NCBI GenBank assembly: GCA_958450325.1 | Contig: OY288259.1 | Span: 21,136,734 to 21,200,733 of the forward strand | Direction of reading: 5' to 3' | From: Agrostemma githago | Lineage: Eukaryota > Streptophyta > Magnoliopsida > Caryophyllales > Caryophyllaceae | Length of the DNA: 64,000 nt | Shown here: piece by piece, positions 10,641 through 22,298 of the stretch | How positions within the stretch are numbered: the stretch's first letter is position 1 | Layout of the letters: each line of letters starts with the position of its first letter | The notes under the pieces: generated by a model | What the model was told of the DNA's origin: nothing | Databases searched by the model: none | The model's input: only the letters and a program-made list of their open reading frames with translations | Made by a program: the position numbers and the translations under genes

Positions 10641-11738
10641 ACCTGTACGAACTTGGTTCGTTTGCAATTTAAATATTGATTTTGAAATTGCTTTTGATTT
10701 TGATAATTCGACGGTTTTACCGAATCGGACATAAATATTGCACAATTTATGTTCGACTTGGTTTTTTATAAATCGCGAATTTTGTTGAACCGAGTATAAA
10801 TATTGTTGAAATTATACCCGATTCTAAATTTAAATACTCGTTGTATCCCATATTCGATTATTTGAATCGATATGGAATATTAGAGAGAAATAGAAAAAAA
10901 TAGATTAATTTTAGTCGTCTTAAATTAATTATCGTGATATGAATAAATCACGTTAATTAATTTATGTGACTTGATCGTTAGACTCGATATCCAATTATGG
11001 AATTGGTATCGAATCTAATATCGACGCTTTACTTGAATAAAAAGGACTTGATTCCCTCGACTTTTCCAACATCGAAATAAATCCCTAGGGATTGTGATGT
11101 TGGATCCGTGTCAACGGGTTTCGACCCTTATTAAAATTGATTTTAAAAAATTGATGAATGCAAGATCGATGATGATGACTGCAAAAATAAAAAAAAACGA
11201 ATTATTGTTTAAGTGAAATTATTTCAATAATCAAACGATCGGGGTGATGGGATAAGCGACCGACGACGCGTGTGCAGTACACTTGTATATGCGGTTTTCC
11301 TTATCCCACCATCACTCACATTCGACACAAATCAATAAGTATTTTAATGTTTTTCTATTAATAATATTATCGATATTATGAATGCGAAGAACAAAATAAA
11401 AAAAACGAAAAATAAAGACGACGAAAAGGGAAACGGACGACGAAGAGAGAAAGGGAAGAAAAGAGAGGGTTTTGACACCCTCAACCTACATGTTCTTGTC
11501 TCGGTGCGGACTCGTAATCGTGGCTTTCACACAAGAGTCTTCGAGGTGTATGAAGGTTAAGTTATGGTGGCTCGGGATTGATTCCTAAAACTAGGTTTAG
11601 GGTTTTTGCTAGTGTAGAATTGCTAGGGTTTGATTAGGGTTTGCAAGAGACGTTGTATGTGTGTGTAGGGTTTGCTCTAGGGTGTATTAGGGTTGTAAAG
11701 ATTGTGTAAAAGATGTGTAATGTGTTGCATGGGGTTGC

Positions 11739-11881
11739 TTATATAGGCCAAGCTAAGGCACCCGGTTTAGGGTTACTCGACCGAGTAGGAGGTCAACTCG
11801 GTCGAGTGGCCCGTTCAACCTGCAGCCGGGCTCAAAACAAGCCCACTCGATCGAGTGGGTGGGTCACTCGATCGAGTGGCC
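11739..11881 (-). promoter_or_regulatory. Tat-type LTR promoter: palindrome cluster I and TATA box
   Basis: Four ACTCGNNCGAGT palindromes (11773-11881) lie about 30 bp upstream, on the minus strand, of the TATA box CCTATATAA (11739-11747). The partner LTR has the same arrangement (palindromes 32812-32919, TATA 32777-32785). This spacing suits upstream activating sites of the LTR promoter. Confidence 0.65.
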
Positions 11882-12254
11882 CAGCAGGGTCGCGCAGGTC
11901 CGTTGACTGGGACCTTGACTTTGGGTGTTTTTATGAGTTTTGTGTTTGACTTGGACTTTTGATGATGTGAGGGGCTGTTTTGTGTGTCTCGGAAACGACT
12001 TTGACCGGGGTTGACCCAATCGCAAAGAGTCGATTTTAATTCCGGTGTCAGTTTTAGCCCAAATTAGTCTTGTTTGACTCAGAATGATCCACTGGGCTTG
12101 GATTTGAGAGTTGTACTCCGTAAGTGTGTTAGCCAGCGATTAATGGATTTGAGCCCGTATCCGAGCGCATAGAAACACGTTAGCGTCCGATCATCATCGG
12201 GTGTTTTTTGGAAACTACCATAGACACCTGGCAGTCAAAATGCGGGTGTCTACA

Positions 12255-13193
12255 GAGCCCCCACTCTGACTGAGGCTTGGACAGGGCGAAAGTCAGAGTA
12301 GCTACCAAGCCCGTTAAGACCTGGTAGACTTCCGTTCGGGTCGTTTATAGTCCGTTAGACTCGCGTGAAGGGCTCGCCAGCCACAAGACAGAAATCATAC
12401 CTGAGTTTGATGATTGTACTCCGTGGGGAATTTGGGCTTGTCGCATAAGCCTTGGGTGTGCCTGTGTGTTGGTCCATCCCGCGCTATCCCGGAAAATGCT
12501 GCTGGGGAGATTTGATGACTTGCATGTCTTTGCTTGAGTCGTACCTGTATAGGTCACATAAAAAAAAGCATGCAACACGTAGGTAGTAAAATGACTCGTG
12601 TTGAGGAAAATGATTTTTGAAGTTTTTTGAAATTTTGAATTTGAAATCCCGAAAGCAATCACGAGCTAGGTTTTCATAATGGAAAGGGGTAGAAAAGAAA
12701 TTTGCAGTTTAAATAGACCGAAATTTGACCTTGTCGAAAAGGATTTTCTCAAATGGCTAAGTTTTACAAATTTCAAAGTGGAATTTGAAGAGAGAGGCCT
12801 ATCGACAGACTCGACTCTGGACGTGACCGGACGAGTTGACAGACACGACTGGACTCTCGAGGGGTTGGACCGTGACTCGGTAGGGGCTGGGCCACCTAAC
12901 AAGGCTCTTGAGTTGCGCTATCCCGTGGCCTAGGCGTGTGGCAACACGGTCGTACATCAAAATGGGATAGATATGTTACAGGGGACTGGCAGTAGTCTGT
13001 AACGAGACTGTTTTAGTCTGGTACCCTTCTTGATTTTTGGGTACATCTCCAGAGTGGGTATTGTCTCGAGCCCTGACAGATTCTTGTCTTCGACTGAGTC
13101 GAGTACTAGGATACACTACAGATAGGAGGCTAGATTTTTGTTGGATTTATCTGGATTTTGTGACTGAATGGAGGTCTTCTGTCTAAGAAAAGC
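12255..13193 (-). other. Tat-type element, 3' noncoding region
   Basis: It starts with the polypurine tract next to the LTR. No reading frame resembles pol. It is cut at 13193 by Athila-1, whose AAAGC duplication is at 13189-13193. Confidence 0.7.
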
Positions 13194-14798
13194 TGATCGC
13201 GCCCCAATCGGATCGGTCATTTTAGCGAAGGACGGGGGATCAAACAATATTTATAGACTCAGAATTATCACAAAAACAAACAAGTAATCGTGGTAAGTCG
13301 AGGTCGGTCCACAGGGAACGGTATGTGTTGTGAAGTTTAAAGGGTCGTGTTCGATGCCTTAGAAGGGGGGTTTTCTTTTTGGGGTCAAGTCTATACTAGA
13401 GGGATTAGTGCGATGATGGTTTAGAGTTGATCAATTTAGGGAAAAGTGTTAGGGAGAAGTCGGGATTCGATACTTGGGGTCTAAGAAGGTCGGGATCGAC
13501 TTTTTGTCACAATGTCGATAAACTCACCTAAAAACCCGCTTTCGCGGTGAATGAGGGTAAGTCCCTAGTCATGGTAATTTCTACCCCGAGTTTCCCCATA
13601 TTGATAGAAATTAGTCAAGGTCGGTCTAGTTGACCGGACTAAAATAACAATGACACAACACCATAAATAAGATAAACCAACATGCAAGCAACCCACCAAC
13701 ATCTCTATATTCGAATAAACCAAGCCCTCATCCCTAAACTCCCCAACAAGAAATTTACTCACAATTCATTATGAAATTCATCACAACATGCATATTGATT
13801 AGATTTGAACAAGATGATGATGAGAAAATATCACAAAAACTAAATAGAGATTAGAGAGTGGAAGAGAATTGTACCAACTATATAGATCTATAAGAAATAA
13901 GAAGATATCATAGATAAAGATTGAATCTTTGATGAATAAAGTGAAGAACTTGTCACCAATTCTTCATAAAACCCAACAAATCTTCAAATAAACCTTGAAT
14001 AATCTTCTTACAACCTTGAAATCTAAATAATTGTTGATGGAAACTTGTAGATCTACTATTAAACTACTAGAATTTTTGGGGATTTTCTAGATTACTACTA
14101 CTAATGGTTGGTGTAATAAGATGGTGGAAGGGTGTAATGTCTTCCCTCCTTAGCACAATGGAGAGGTGAGTTTAGGCAATGAATTAGGGTAACATATATA
14201 TAGTAATCTCTTAATGGATCCTTAACCTAAAGCCCAAATCCATCTTTATGCTCCATTAGTGAGACAATCTCCCTTTGCATCTCCATGGGGTAAAATTTCG
14301 CCCTGCGGACTCATCAGTAATTCCCATCGGGTGAAATTTTCGCCCGGTGAGATTTTCTTCTTTTTTCGCGTTTTCGGCACGTCTTCACCATCGGGCGAAA
14401 TTTCACCCGGTGGGCGAAATTTCGCCCGGTGGAGAGTTCTCGGAAATTCTTCGGGAGGCATTTTCACCGTCGGGTGAAATTTCGCCCGGTGGTGTCTCGG
14501 CCTCGAATCTTGTCTCATTCTTCGTTTGTTCGATCGGATGGCTTTAAACTTTAAGTTGTGTGCTTTGCTCTTTGGACGGTTTTCCCTTCTCTTGTGCTCG
14601 TGGAAGCTCAATCGTGATTTTTGTAGCAAAACCTATCAAAAATTGATAGAAAAACTACCAAAAACACGTAAAACGCACAAGAGGGACACTAATGCGAGAA
14701 GTACACAAAATATGGCGATAATCGCACTCAAAACTCGCAAAACGAGGGAAAAACGGGTCTAAATGGAGGGAAAAACGGTCTAAATTTAGCACACAACA
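13194..14798 (-). repeat. Athila-1 3' LTR
   Basis: 1,605 bp. It is 45 bp shorter than the 5' LTR, mostly because it has fewer copies of the CGGGYGAAATTTCRCCCG palindrome (14287-14492). Confidence 0.92.
14192..14492 (-). promoter_or_regulatory. Athila-1 3' LTR promoter region: palindromes and TATA
   Basis: About five palindromes or half-palindromes of the type CGGGCGAAATTTCRCCCG lie at 14287-14492. On the minus strand they precede a TATA tract (TTACTATATATATGT, 14192-14205) by about 80 bp. Confidence 0.6.
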
Positions 14799-17074
14799 AT
14801 TCCCCCACACTAAACCGTTGCTCGTCCTCAAGCAAAGACCCAAAAAGAAATTACAAACTACTACTACTAGTTAGACTATGCTAAGCCGATACGGGGCAAT
14901 TAACGGGCCCGCTCCGTCCCTTCAACTCACATCGAAATACTCATGAGGTAAAGTACTCCCATGCAAGGCAAGTTGGGGCTTGCTCAAAATGGTGGATGCG
15001 ACTAAACACACAAAAACACATAACACGAAAGAATAGACGCATCCAAAGCAAAAAAAAACACCGAATCCCTCATCGAGACGGCGGGGAAAGACACCGATTA
15101 CTTACCTAAAACAACAATAGATTTCCAAGACAAATCACCCACGTAAACAAGGACCAAAGCCTAATACTATGACAATTAAGCAATATAGATGTTGATAACT
15201 TAGGCAGGTCCTCCTAATCTTCTAAAGGGGTACTACGGGGCGTATAATGGAGTGGAAAAAGTGAACCATGGATTCGTTCGACACTGTAGGTAAGTGCAGT
15301 CCCGCTCTCTTTGGCTAAGCCAAGAGGGTCGTTCCAAAACTCGAATTTCCTAAATTAGCCCAAATAAAAAGGTGGAGTGTTTACAATTGTTGGGATGGAT
15401 CAACTCATCACCGCTATCTTCCGACCTCGGGACTCGGTCCTCTAGTTGGCACTTCACGATGATGAATCGATCAAAGGGCTTTTTTTTTAAGGAGACACTT
15501 TTGATAATTTGATTTTTCATTTGAAGCTCCTTTCCTTCTCCTTTGTTTTCTTGTTTTTCATATTTTTGTGCCCTTTTTCTCTTGCTTTGGTTTGCCCTTT
15601 TTTGGATTTTTGATGTGGTTTGTAACCAAGCTTTGGAGCTTATTTTTGTAAACTTATTGTGATGATGTATAGGTGGAGGAAAAATAGGCAATCGAGAACG
15701 CGCGCCATTCCGGATAACCCACAAAAGATGGAAAAGATTTGGACTAAAGGTGCAATGGTCATTCGAGCAAGGTCACCTAGAAAACGGGATGCGGGAACCA
15801 AGGCCTAACTCCTCCATGGGTGGTCAAGGTGGTCAAATGCAAACCCCGAAGTAAACCTCTAGTAGAAAAGGTGGACTCAAAGCTAAAGGATCAACAAATT
15901 CATTGCCTAAGAGTCTTTCTACTAGACTAAGGTCCAAAATCTACAATGGGTTATTTATAATGGAATGTAAACTCTTGTTATAAGATTGTAATCAGGTTTT
16001 CGAAAAGGTTTAATCCTAGACACACTATACAAAAACAAAACAAAACAAAACATACGAAAAGGAAAAACAAATAAAAGAAAACACAAGTAAAGTCATGAAC
16101 TCCATACTCCATCAACATTCAAGCATAAACCACAACACCAAAATGCTCAACTTCGAGAGCCTCCAATAGCAACAACCTAACTCCTCTACAAAATTAAAGA
16201 AGAAAGAAGGAAGGAAGTTACCAAGCGGGTGCTTACATAATCTCTTCAATTCGCGCTATAAAGGTGGCGGTTACCTGTAAGAGTAGAGAACAAGACCGTA
16301 CACGGGACATGAAACATAACAAGAAACGATAAAAGAAAAGAAAAGGAAAAGAAAATGTTTTTGATTTTTCGAGTTTTTCAAATTTTTATGGATTTTTGAA
16401 AAGGTTTTTGAAAAATAAAAGATAGTAGACTCCTCCCCCACACTAATACTGTACATTGTCCTCAATGTACAAGTAGGGAAGAGCGAAAAGGACGAGAAAG
16501 AAAAATAAAAAAAACTTTTTGGATTTTTATGATTTTTTTTTTCATGTTTTTGGGTTTTATAATTTTTATTGAATGTTTTTGGATTTTTCAAAATTTTTGA
16601 GAAAAGAAAAAGAAAATAAAATAAAATAAAGCAATAAAATAGTGGCGGGCCTAGATGCAATCACATCACCTAGACCCTAGCCAAGTGGCTAAGAAAATGA
16701 AAATGAAAGAAAATGAAAGGGTGAAAAAATTGGGCGTAGGTGTAGTCACGTCACCTAGCCCGGATTAAGAAAAATTGAGAAAGATTTGATTTAAAAATTT
16801 AGATTTTTCAAAAGGGGTCAATGGCGTAATCACGTCGCCAAGAGACCAGGAGCATTACCAAGGCCGCGACGGCCGCAAAAATCATTAAATGGGACGGGAG
16901 GACAACTTGCAATTTTGTTCAAGATAAAAAAATCACAATGATTATAATGATGGGACAGGGAATAAGGAACAATATTAATTTACATACAATGATAGATTAA
17001 GACTCACCGACACCACATATATTTACCTACAACACATACGAACCACATAATCTACCGACTCTTGTAGGGGAGGT
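14799..17074 (-). other. Athila-1 long 3' noncoding region
   Basis: 2.3 kb between the env-like frame and the 3' LTR. It holds polypurine/polypyrimidine and poly-T/GATTTTT tracts and several short low-complexity frames. It begins CCCCCACACTAAACCGTTGCTC, resembling the equivalent regions of Athila-B and Athila-C. I see no real gene. Confidence 0.65.
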
Positions 17075-18120
17075 CTAGTCTGAATAGTCATTTGACGCAA
17101 AGGAGGCCGTGGGAGTTCCTTCACCGGCATACTCCCAAACTCCTAAATCCCCCGAGTTGTTCAGTCGGAATTCACAGGGACCTGGAGGTAGGTCCCAATT
17201 GTGACGGTTATAAATATTGGTTCGGTTTTTGCAGGGGACAATTAAGGCACGGTCATGGCTAAGAGAAACGAGGCGGTGGTCAGGCACATTAAATATCCAA
17301 GTAGGGAAATAAGCCTCGTTAAGCCAGACACGGGGGTTATGTGGTTTAAGATGGTCGGTCGAATAACCCAAATTTCTTGCTATTATGGTCACAAGACCAC
17401 CACAGTCGACAGAGGGGCGTTGGCAATGATAATTTGATGAAAGTGTAACGCCACGACAATAGGTAGGTCAAGGGGATAAGGGTTATCGAGTAAAGAGTCA
17501 CATATCAATTGTAAGACACACACATTAAGGTTAATGATATTGTCTGTAGAAGGTAAAAGACAGTGAGAAAGGAATTCAGCGAAATAACGAATGGCTGGGT
17601 TACAGATTTCAGCGGTAAAATTAGAATTGGGTTCGAAATCACGTTGACCCGCCGCTATGCGCCTCCGCAAGTCTCTCCTAGTCGCACTACTTCGCGAATC
17701 ACTTAGGGGTCTACTTAGTCCGGTACCCGATGAGGGCAAACCTAGAGCTAAGCTAAAGTCGGAAATATTTAAACAGTGATTTCTACCAAACAAATTAAAT
17801 TTGAATTCCTTAGGTGTGGTCGGGTTATCGATTGTAAAACTACCTAGAAACTCACAAGTCAAGTCTTTGTTTGTGACGGGCACAAAGCCAAGGAGTTTAC
17901 TAGTACCAATTCTCGACGATAACTCTATAATATCGTTCTTAATTCCTAGAATTTTCATTGTGAGTGGACAAGGCCATCTCGTACTCTGAAAGTCTTTTTC
18001 AAAGAAGGTACGAGCAAGGGGGGAATTTGGACACGGTAAAAGTTTAGGCCTAGAAGATGAATGTTTAGAAGTTGAGGCCATACCTTGTTTGCGCGCCGCT
18101 CGTTGAGCTCTTGTCTCCAT
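17075..18120 (-). pseudogene. Athila env-like / ATHILA ORF1-type protein (one frameshift)
   Basis: The likely start is the ATG at 18120 (METRAQRAARK). The first frame (18120 to about 17389) includes FFEKDFQSTRWPCPLTMKILGI, a conserved block of the protein that Athila elements encode downstream of integrase. A frameshift near 17400-17430 separates it from the tail (17075-17392, IIARNLGYSTDHLKP onward). I see no clear transmembrane segment, so 'env-like' reflects position only. It is the 3'-most gene of the element. A palindrome cluster and a TATA-like box lie directly upstream (18298-18703). Its function is not established. Confidence 0.75.
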
Positions 18121-18297
18121 AGTAAGAATTTGCAAGAATAATCCCGAAACTTAGCTTCCTCTTCTTCAAAAACCCAAAATAAATATTCACCCAAGTATGG
18201 AATGGAGTTATGAATGGAGGTTGAATATGGTATATGGAAGGTGGTGTAATGATTTTGTGATGGTTGAAAGTGTGAAATGATGAGTGAGGTGAAAAAG

Positions 18298-18703
18298 GTG
18301 GTATAAATAAGGGTGTTTGAGAAGGAAAGTGAAAGGTTTAAAGTTGGTGGTAAAAATTTGGTGTAAAAATATTTGGAGGGAAAGTTATGTTGAGGTAAAT
18401 TGTTGGAGGGAAAGTGAAAATGTAGTGAGTAAATAAATGTGCATAGGTGATCCGGCCAAGACACACCGCCGGGTGAAATTTCACCCGGTCGGGCACCATC
18501 GGGTGAAATTTCACCCGACGACATTTCGTCGGGAAAATCAATTTTGCCGTCTTTTTCCACCGGGTGAAATTTCACCCGGTCAAAATCTCACCGGGCGAAA
18601 TTTCGCCCGGTGGTAACTTCTTCGATTTCGGCAATTCTGGCAACTTTTCCGTAGGGCGAAGTTTCGCCCGGTCGAGTCTCACTGCGCGAAGTTTCGCCCG
18701 GCG
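18298..18703 (-). promoter_or_regulatory. Internal palindrome cluster and TATA-like box before the env-like frame
   Basis: At 18467-18703 there are six or seven palindromes of the LTR family, including perfect copies of CGGGTGAAATTTCACCCG and CGGGCGAAATTTCGCCCG. On the minus strand a TATA-like box TTATTTATAC (18301-18310) follows about 160 bp later, and the env-like ATG follows about 180 bp after that. This copies the LTR promoter layout and could be an internal promoter. That role is an inference. Confidence 0.5.
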
Positions 18704-19010
18704 GTCTTCCTGCTGCGTTTTTCCGCCTTGCCATTTCATGGCTCTTCAATAGTCACCTAGAGATTCAAATATATGACTCGACTCACATTACATAATCAAT
18801 AATTCCCACAAACATGCTTGTGGTCTTCGATTTAAGCTCCATAACTTCTCCAAAAGCTTGATCTTCATCCAAATTATGCTCCATGGTGAAATCCAATTTT
18901 CAATCAATCTTCTCAAGCTAACAAAACTAATAAACTCAAAGAAATAAGATACATATATACAAGGTGGTTGTTGAGGATACCACCAAACCTACATCAATTT
19001 CGAGAGGGGG

Positions 19011-22000
19011 TCAAACAACGCTCCCCGATGGGAGCTCACCAAACTTCATAGTAGCAAAGGTCTCACGAATATGACCGGGATGATAAATCTTCAAACGTTG
19101 CCCATTAACCATAAACTTCCCGGTTTCCGGGCTAGATATCTCTATCGATCCATATGGTTGCACTCCGGTCACTTCAAATGGACCCGACCATTTTGATTTC
19201 AACTTACCGGGAAAGATCTTAAAGCGAGAGTTGAAGAGTAATACCTTATCACCAACGAAGGAGTCCTTGCGTAGAATTCGAGAATCGTGCCATTGGCGAG
19301 TTCGTTCTTTGTAGATCTTCGAGTTCTCGTAGGCTTCAAGTCTTAGTTCTTCCAATTCTTGTAGTTGGAGAAGGCGATTATTTCCTACAACACTCTCGTC
19401 GAAGTTTAGCCTCTTTGATTGCCCATTTGGCTTTGTGTTCTAGTTCCACCGGTAAATGACAAGCTTTACCATACACAAGACGATAAGGAGTGGTTCCAAT
19501 CGGCGCTTTGTAAGCCGTCCTCAATGCCCAAAGAGTGTCATTAAATTTCAATGACCAATCCTTTCGGTGTGTATTAACAACTTTCTCTAAAATTCCCTTG
19601 ATTTGACGGTTGGAGATCTCGGCTTACCCATTTGATTGAGGGTGGTAGGCTAAGGACATCTTGTGGGTGATACCGTACTTCCTAAGAAGGTGTTCAAAGG
19701 TATCTTTCCTAAAATGAGAGCCTCCATCACTAATTATGGCTCTAGGCATACCGAATCTTGGGAAAATTACGTTCTTGAAAAGCTTGATTACAACCTTGGA
19801 GTCATTGGTGGGGGAAGCTACGGCCTCGATCCATTTTGAGACATAATCAACCGCGACTAGAATGTACTTGTTACCAAAAGAGGATGTGAACGGATCCATG
19901 AAATCAATGCCCCAAACATCGAACAATTCAATCTCCAAGATAGGTTGAAGGGGCATCTCATTTCTTCTTGTTATATTGCCACTTCGTTGGCATGCATCGC
20001 ATGTGAGAATGAAAGCTCGAATGTCTTTGAACATGGAAGGCCACCAAAACCCGCTTTGGAGAACCTTGACAATTGTCTTTTGAATGGCCAAGTGTCCACC
20101 ATAAGATGTCGAGTGAAGGTGCTTCACGATATTATATCCTTCTTCGGCCGTGACACATCGTCGGTAAATTCCATCTACGCATCGGCGAAATAAATAAGGC
20201 TCGTCCCAGTAATAGCGTCGGGCTTCATAACGTAGTTTCTTCCTCTCTTGCTTGGAATAATCGTCCGGAATAAATTGAGATACTAAGAAATTGACGATAT
20301 CGGCATACCAAGGTGTAATAGTTTCAACGGCCATCAAGGCCTCATCTCTCATAGCTTCATTGATGGGGATACCATCTTCTTCATTGCTCTCTTTACTTAC
20401 CGTTAATCTACTAAGATGATCCGCTACCAAGTTCTCCGATCCGGCTTTGTCTTTAATCTCAATGTCGAATTCTTGTAAAAGGAGCACCCACTGAAAGAGT
20501 CGGGACTTTGTCTCCTTTTTAGACATGATGTATCGAATCGCCGCATGATCGGTGTGAATAATGACTTTGGAACCTGTAACATAGTTTCGAAATTTCTCCA
20601 TGGCATAGACAACGGCAAGCATCTCTTTTTCGGTTGTGGTGTACCTCGATTGGGTTTCATCTAGGGTCTTGCTTGCATAATAAATCACATGTAGCTTCTT
20701 ATCAACCCATTGACCTAGAACGCCACCAACGGCAAAATCGGATGCATCGCACATGATTTCAAATGGAAGATTTCAATCGGGAGCTTTGATAATCGGTGTG
20801 GTAGTGAGAGCGGTCTTTATCCTACAAAAGGCCTCAAGACAAGATTCATCAAAAAGAAAAGGTGCATCTTTCATAAGCAAAGAAGTCTAAGGCTTAGCAA
20901 TCTTAGAAAAGTCTTTAATAAATCGTCTATAAAAACCGGCGTGACCTAGAAAACTCCTCACCCCTTTGACATTTGTAGGTGGTGGCAAGTTCTCAATCAC
21001 GGAGACTTTCGCCTTATCGACTTCAACTCCTCTATTAAAAACAATATGACCTAGGACAACACCTTGTTCAACCATAAAATGACACTTTTCCCAATTTAAA
21101 AGAAGTCTATACTCTTCACATCGAGCCAACACTTGATCAAGATTTTCAAGACAAGAATCAAAATATGTACCATGGACACTAAAATCATCCATAAAAACTT
21201 CCATAGATTTTTCAATAAAATCGGAGAAAATAGCCATCATACATCTTTGAAACATTCCCGGCGCAATACACAATCCGAATGGCATCCTTCTATAAGCATA
21301 GGTGCCATAGGGACAAGTAAAAGTGGTCTTCTCTTGGTCATCGGGATGAATAGGTATTTGAAGAAATCCGGAATGACCATCGAGGAAACAAAAATAAGAA
21401 TGATGCGCCAATCTTTCAAACATTTGATCAATAAAGGGAAGGGGAAATGATCTTTTATGGTGGCCATGTTCAATTTTCGATAGTCTATACACATGCGCCA
21501 ACCGGTAATAGTCCTAGTAGATATTGACTCACCCTTTTCTCCTTTGACAACCGTCGTTCCTCCTTTTTTCGGCACAACTTGTGCGGGGCTAACCCATTTA
21601 CTTCCGGTTATTGGGTATATAATGTTAGCCTCGTACAACTTGAGGACTTCCTTCATGACAACCTCTTTCATGGTGGGGTTCAACCTACGTTGACCCTCTA
21701 CCGAAGGACGGTGGTCATCATCAAGGATGATCCTATGCATGCAAACGTTTGGGCTTATGCCTTGGAGGTCGGTAATGCTATACCCGATGGCCTTTTTGTG
21801 CTTTCTCAAAACAATTAAAAGTTTTTCCAATTGAGGTCCATCAAGGGTAGCATTGACGATAACGGGATAATTAGTTCCTTCAAGAAAAGCATATTTGAGG
21901 GAAGAGGGTAGTGGTTTAAGTTCAAGATTAGGAGGAGAAGATACCATACTCTTACCCACCGGTAGTGGTTCTACCTTTTCATCATGCAAACATTCTTCTT

Positions 22001-22298
22001 CAAGAGGTGAAGAGTCAAATGGTTCCTCTTCTTGCTTATCATCATCTATCAAGCTATACTCAACCAAACTATCAATAACTTCAATGGAATTCATTTGTTC
22101 AATCATTGGTTGTTTAAGAGCTTGAGAAAGGGAAAACTCTACTGACTCGTTCCCTATGTTAAATGATAACTTTCCATTCTTAACATCAACTATAGTACCT
22201 CCGGTAGCCATAAAAGGTCGACCTAAGATAATGCAGGTAATAGTGTCTTCGGGCATATCCATGACAACAAAGTCGGAGGGGATGAAGAACTTACCAAC
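19011..22298 (-). pseudogene. Athila-1 pol: protease end, reverse transcriptase, RNase H, integrase
   Basis: In order on the minus strand: the protease tail (LGRPFMATGGTIVDV) and RT entry (22262-21237). Then RT core with GHSGFLQIPIHPDDQEKTTF, YRRMPFGLCIAPGMFQR and catalytic VFMDDF (21501-20887). Next RNase H beginning MCDASDFAVGGVLGQ and integrase with HxxxH/CxxC and the D, D and E blocks (IDFMDPF, ISDGGSHF, YHPQSNG), ending at 19624. The last part is the integrase C-terminus (19355-19011). Breaks are the TAA at 22299, a frameshift near 21450, a stop at 20887-20889, a TGA at 20773-20775, a stop at 19624, and a frameshift within 19360-19620. Confidence 0.92.

Larger units (their letters stand above)
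9612..12254 (-). repeat. Tat-type element 3' LTR
   Basis: 2,643 bp. It contains the two ACTCGNNCGAGT palindrome clusters (10417-10640 and 11773-11881), a TATA box on the minus strand (11739-11747), and an AT-rich middle. It is closely similar to the partner LTR at 30651-33295, with scattered single changes. Confidence 0.92.

Noticed and set aside
14246..14629. Frames across the LTR palindromes of Athila-1 (also 26178-26576)
   Set aside because: They are by-products of the CGGGYGAAATTTCRCCCG repeats, and the frame differs between the two LTRs.
16271..16660. 129-residue Phe/Lys-rich minus frame
   Set aside because: Poly-T and GATTTTT tracts of the Athila-1 3' region. No conserved motif.
18467..18703. 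Regularly repeated palindromes that might look like a CRISPR array
   Set aside because: Spacers are irregular in length, repeats vary, and the setting is a plant LTR retrotransposon.
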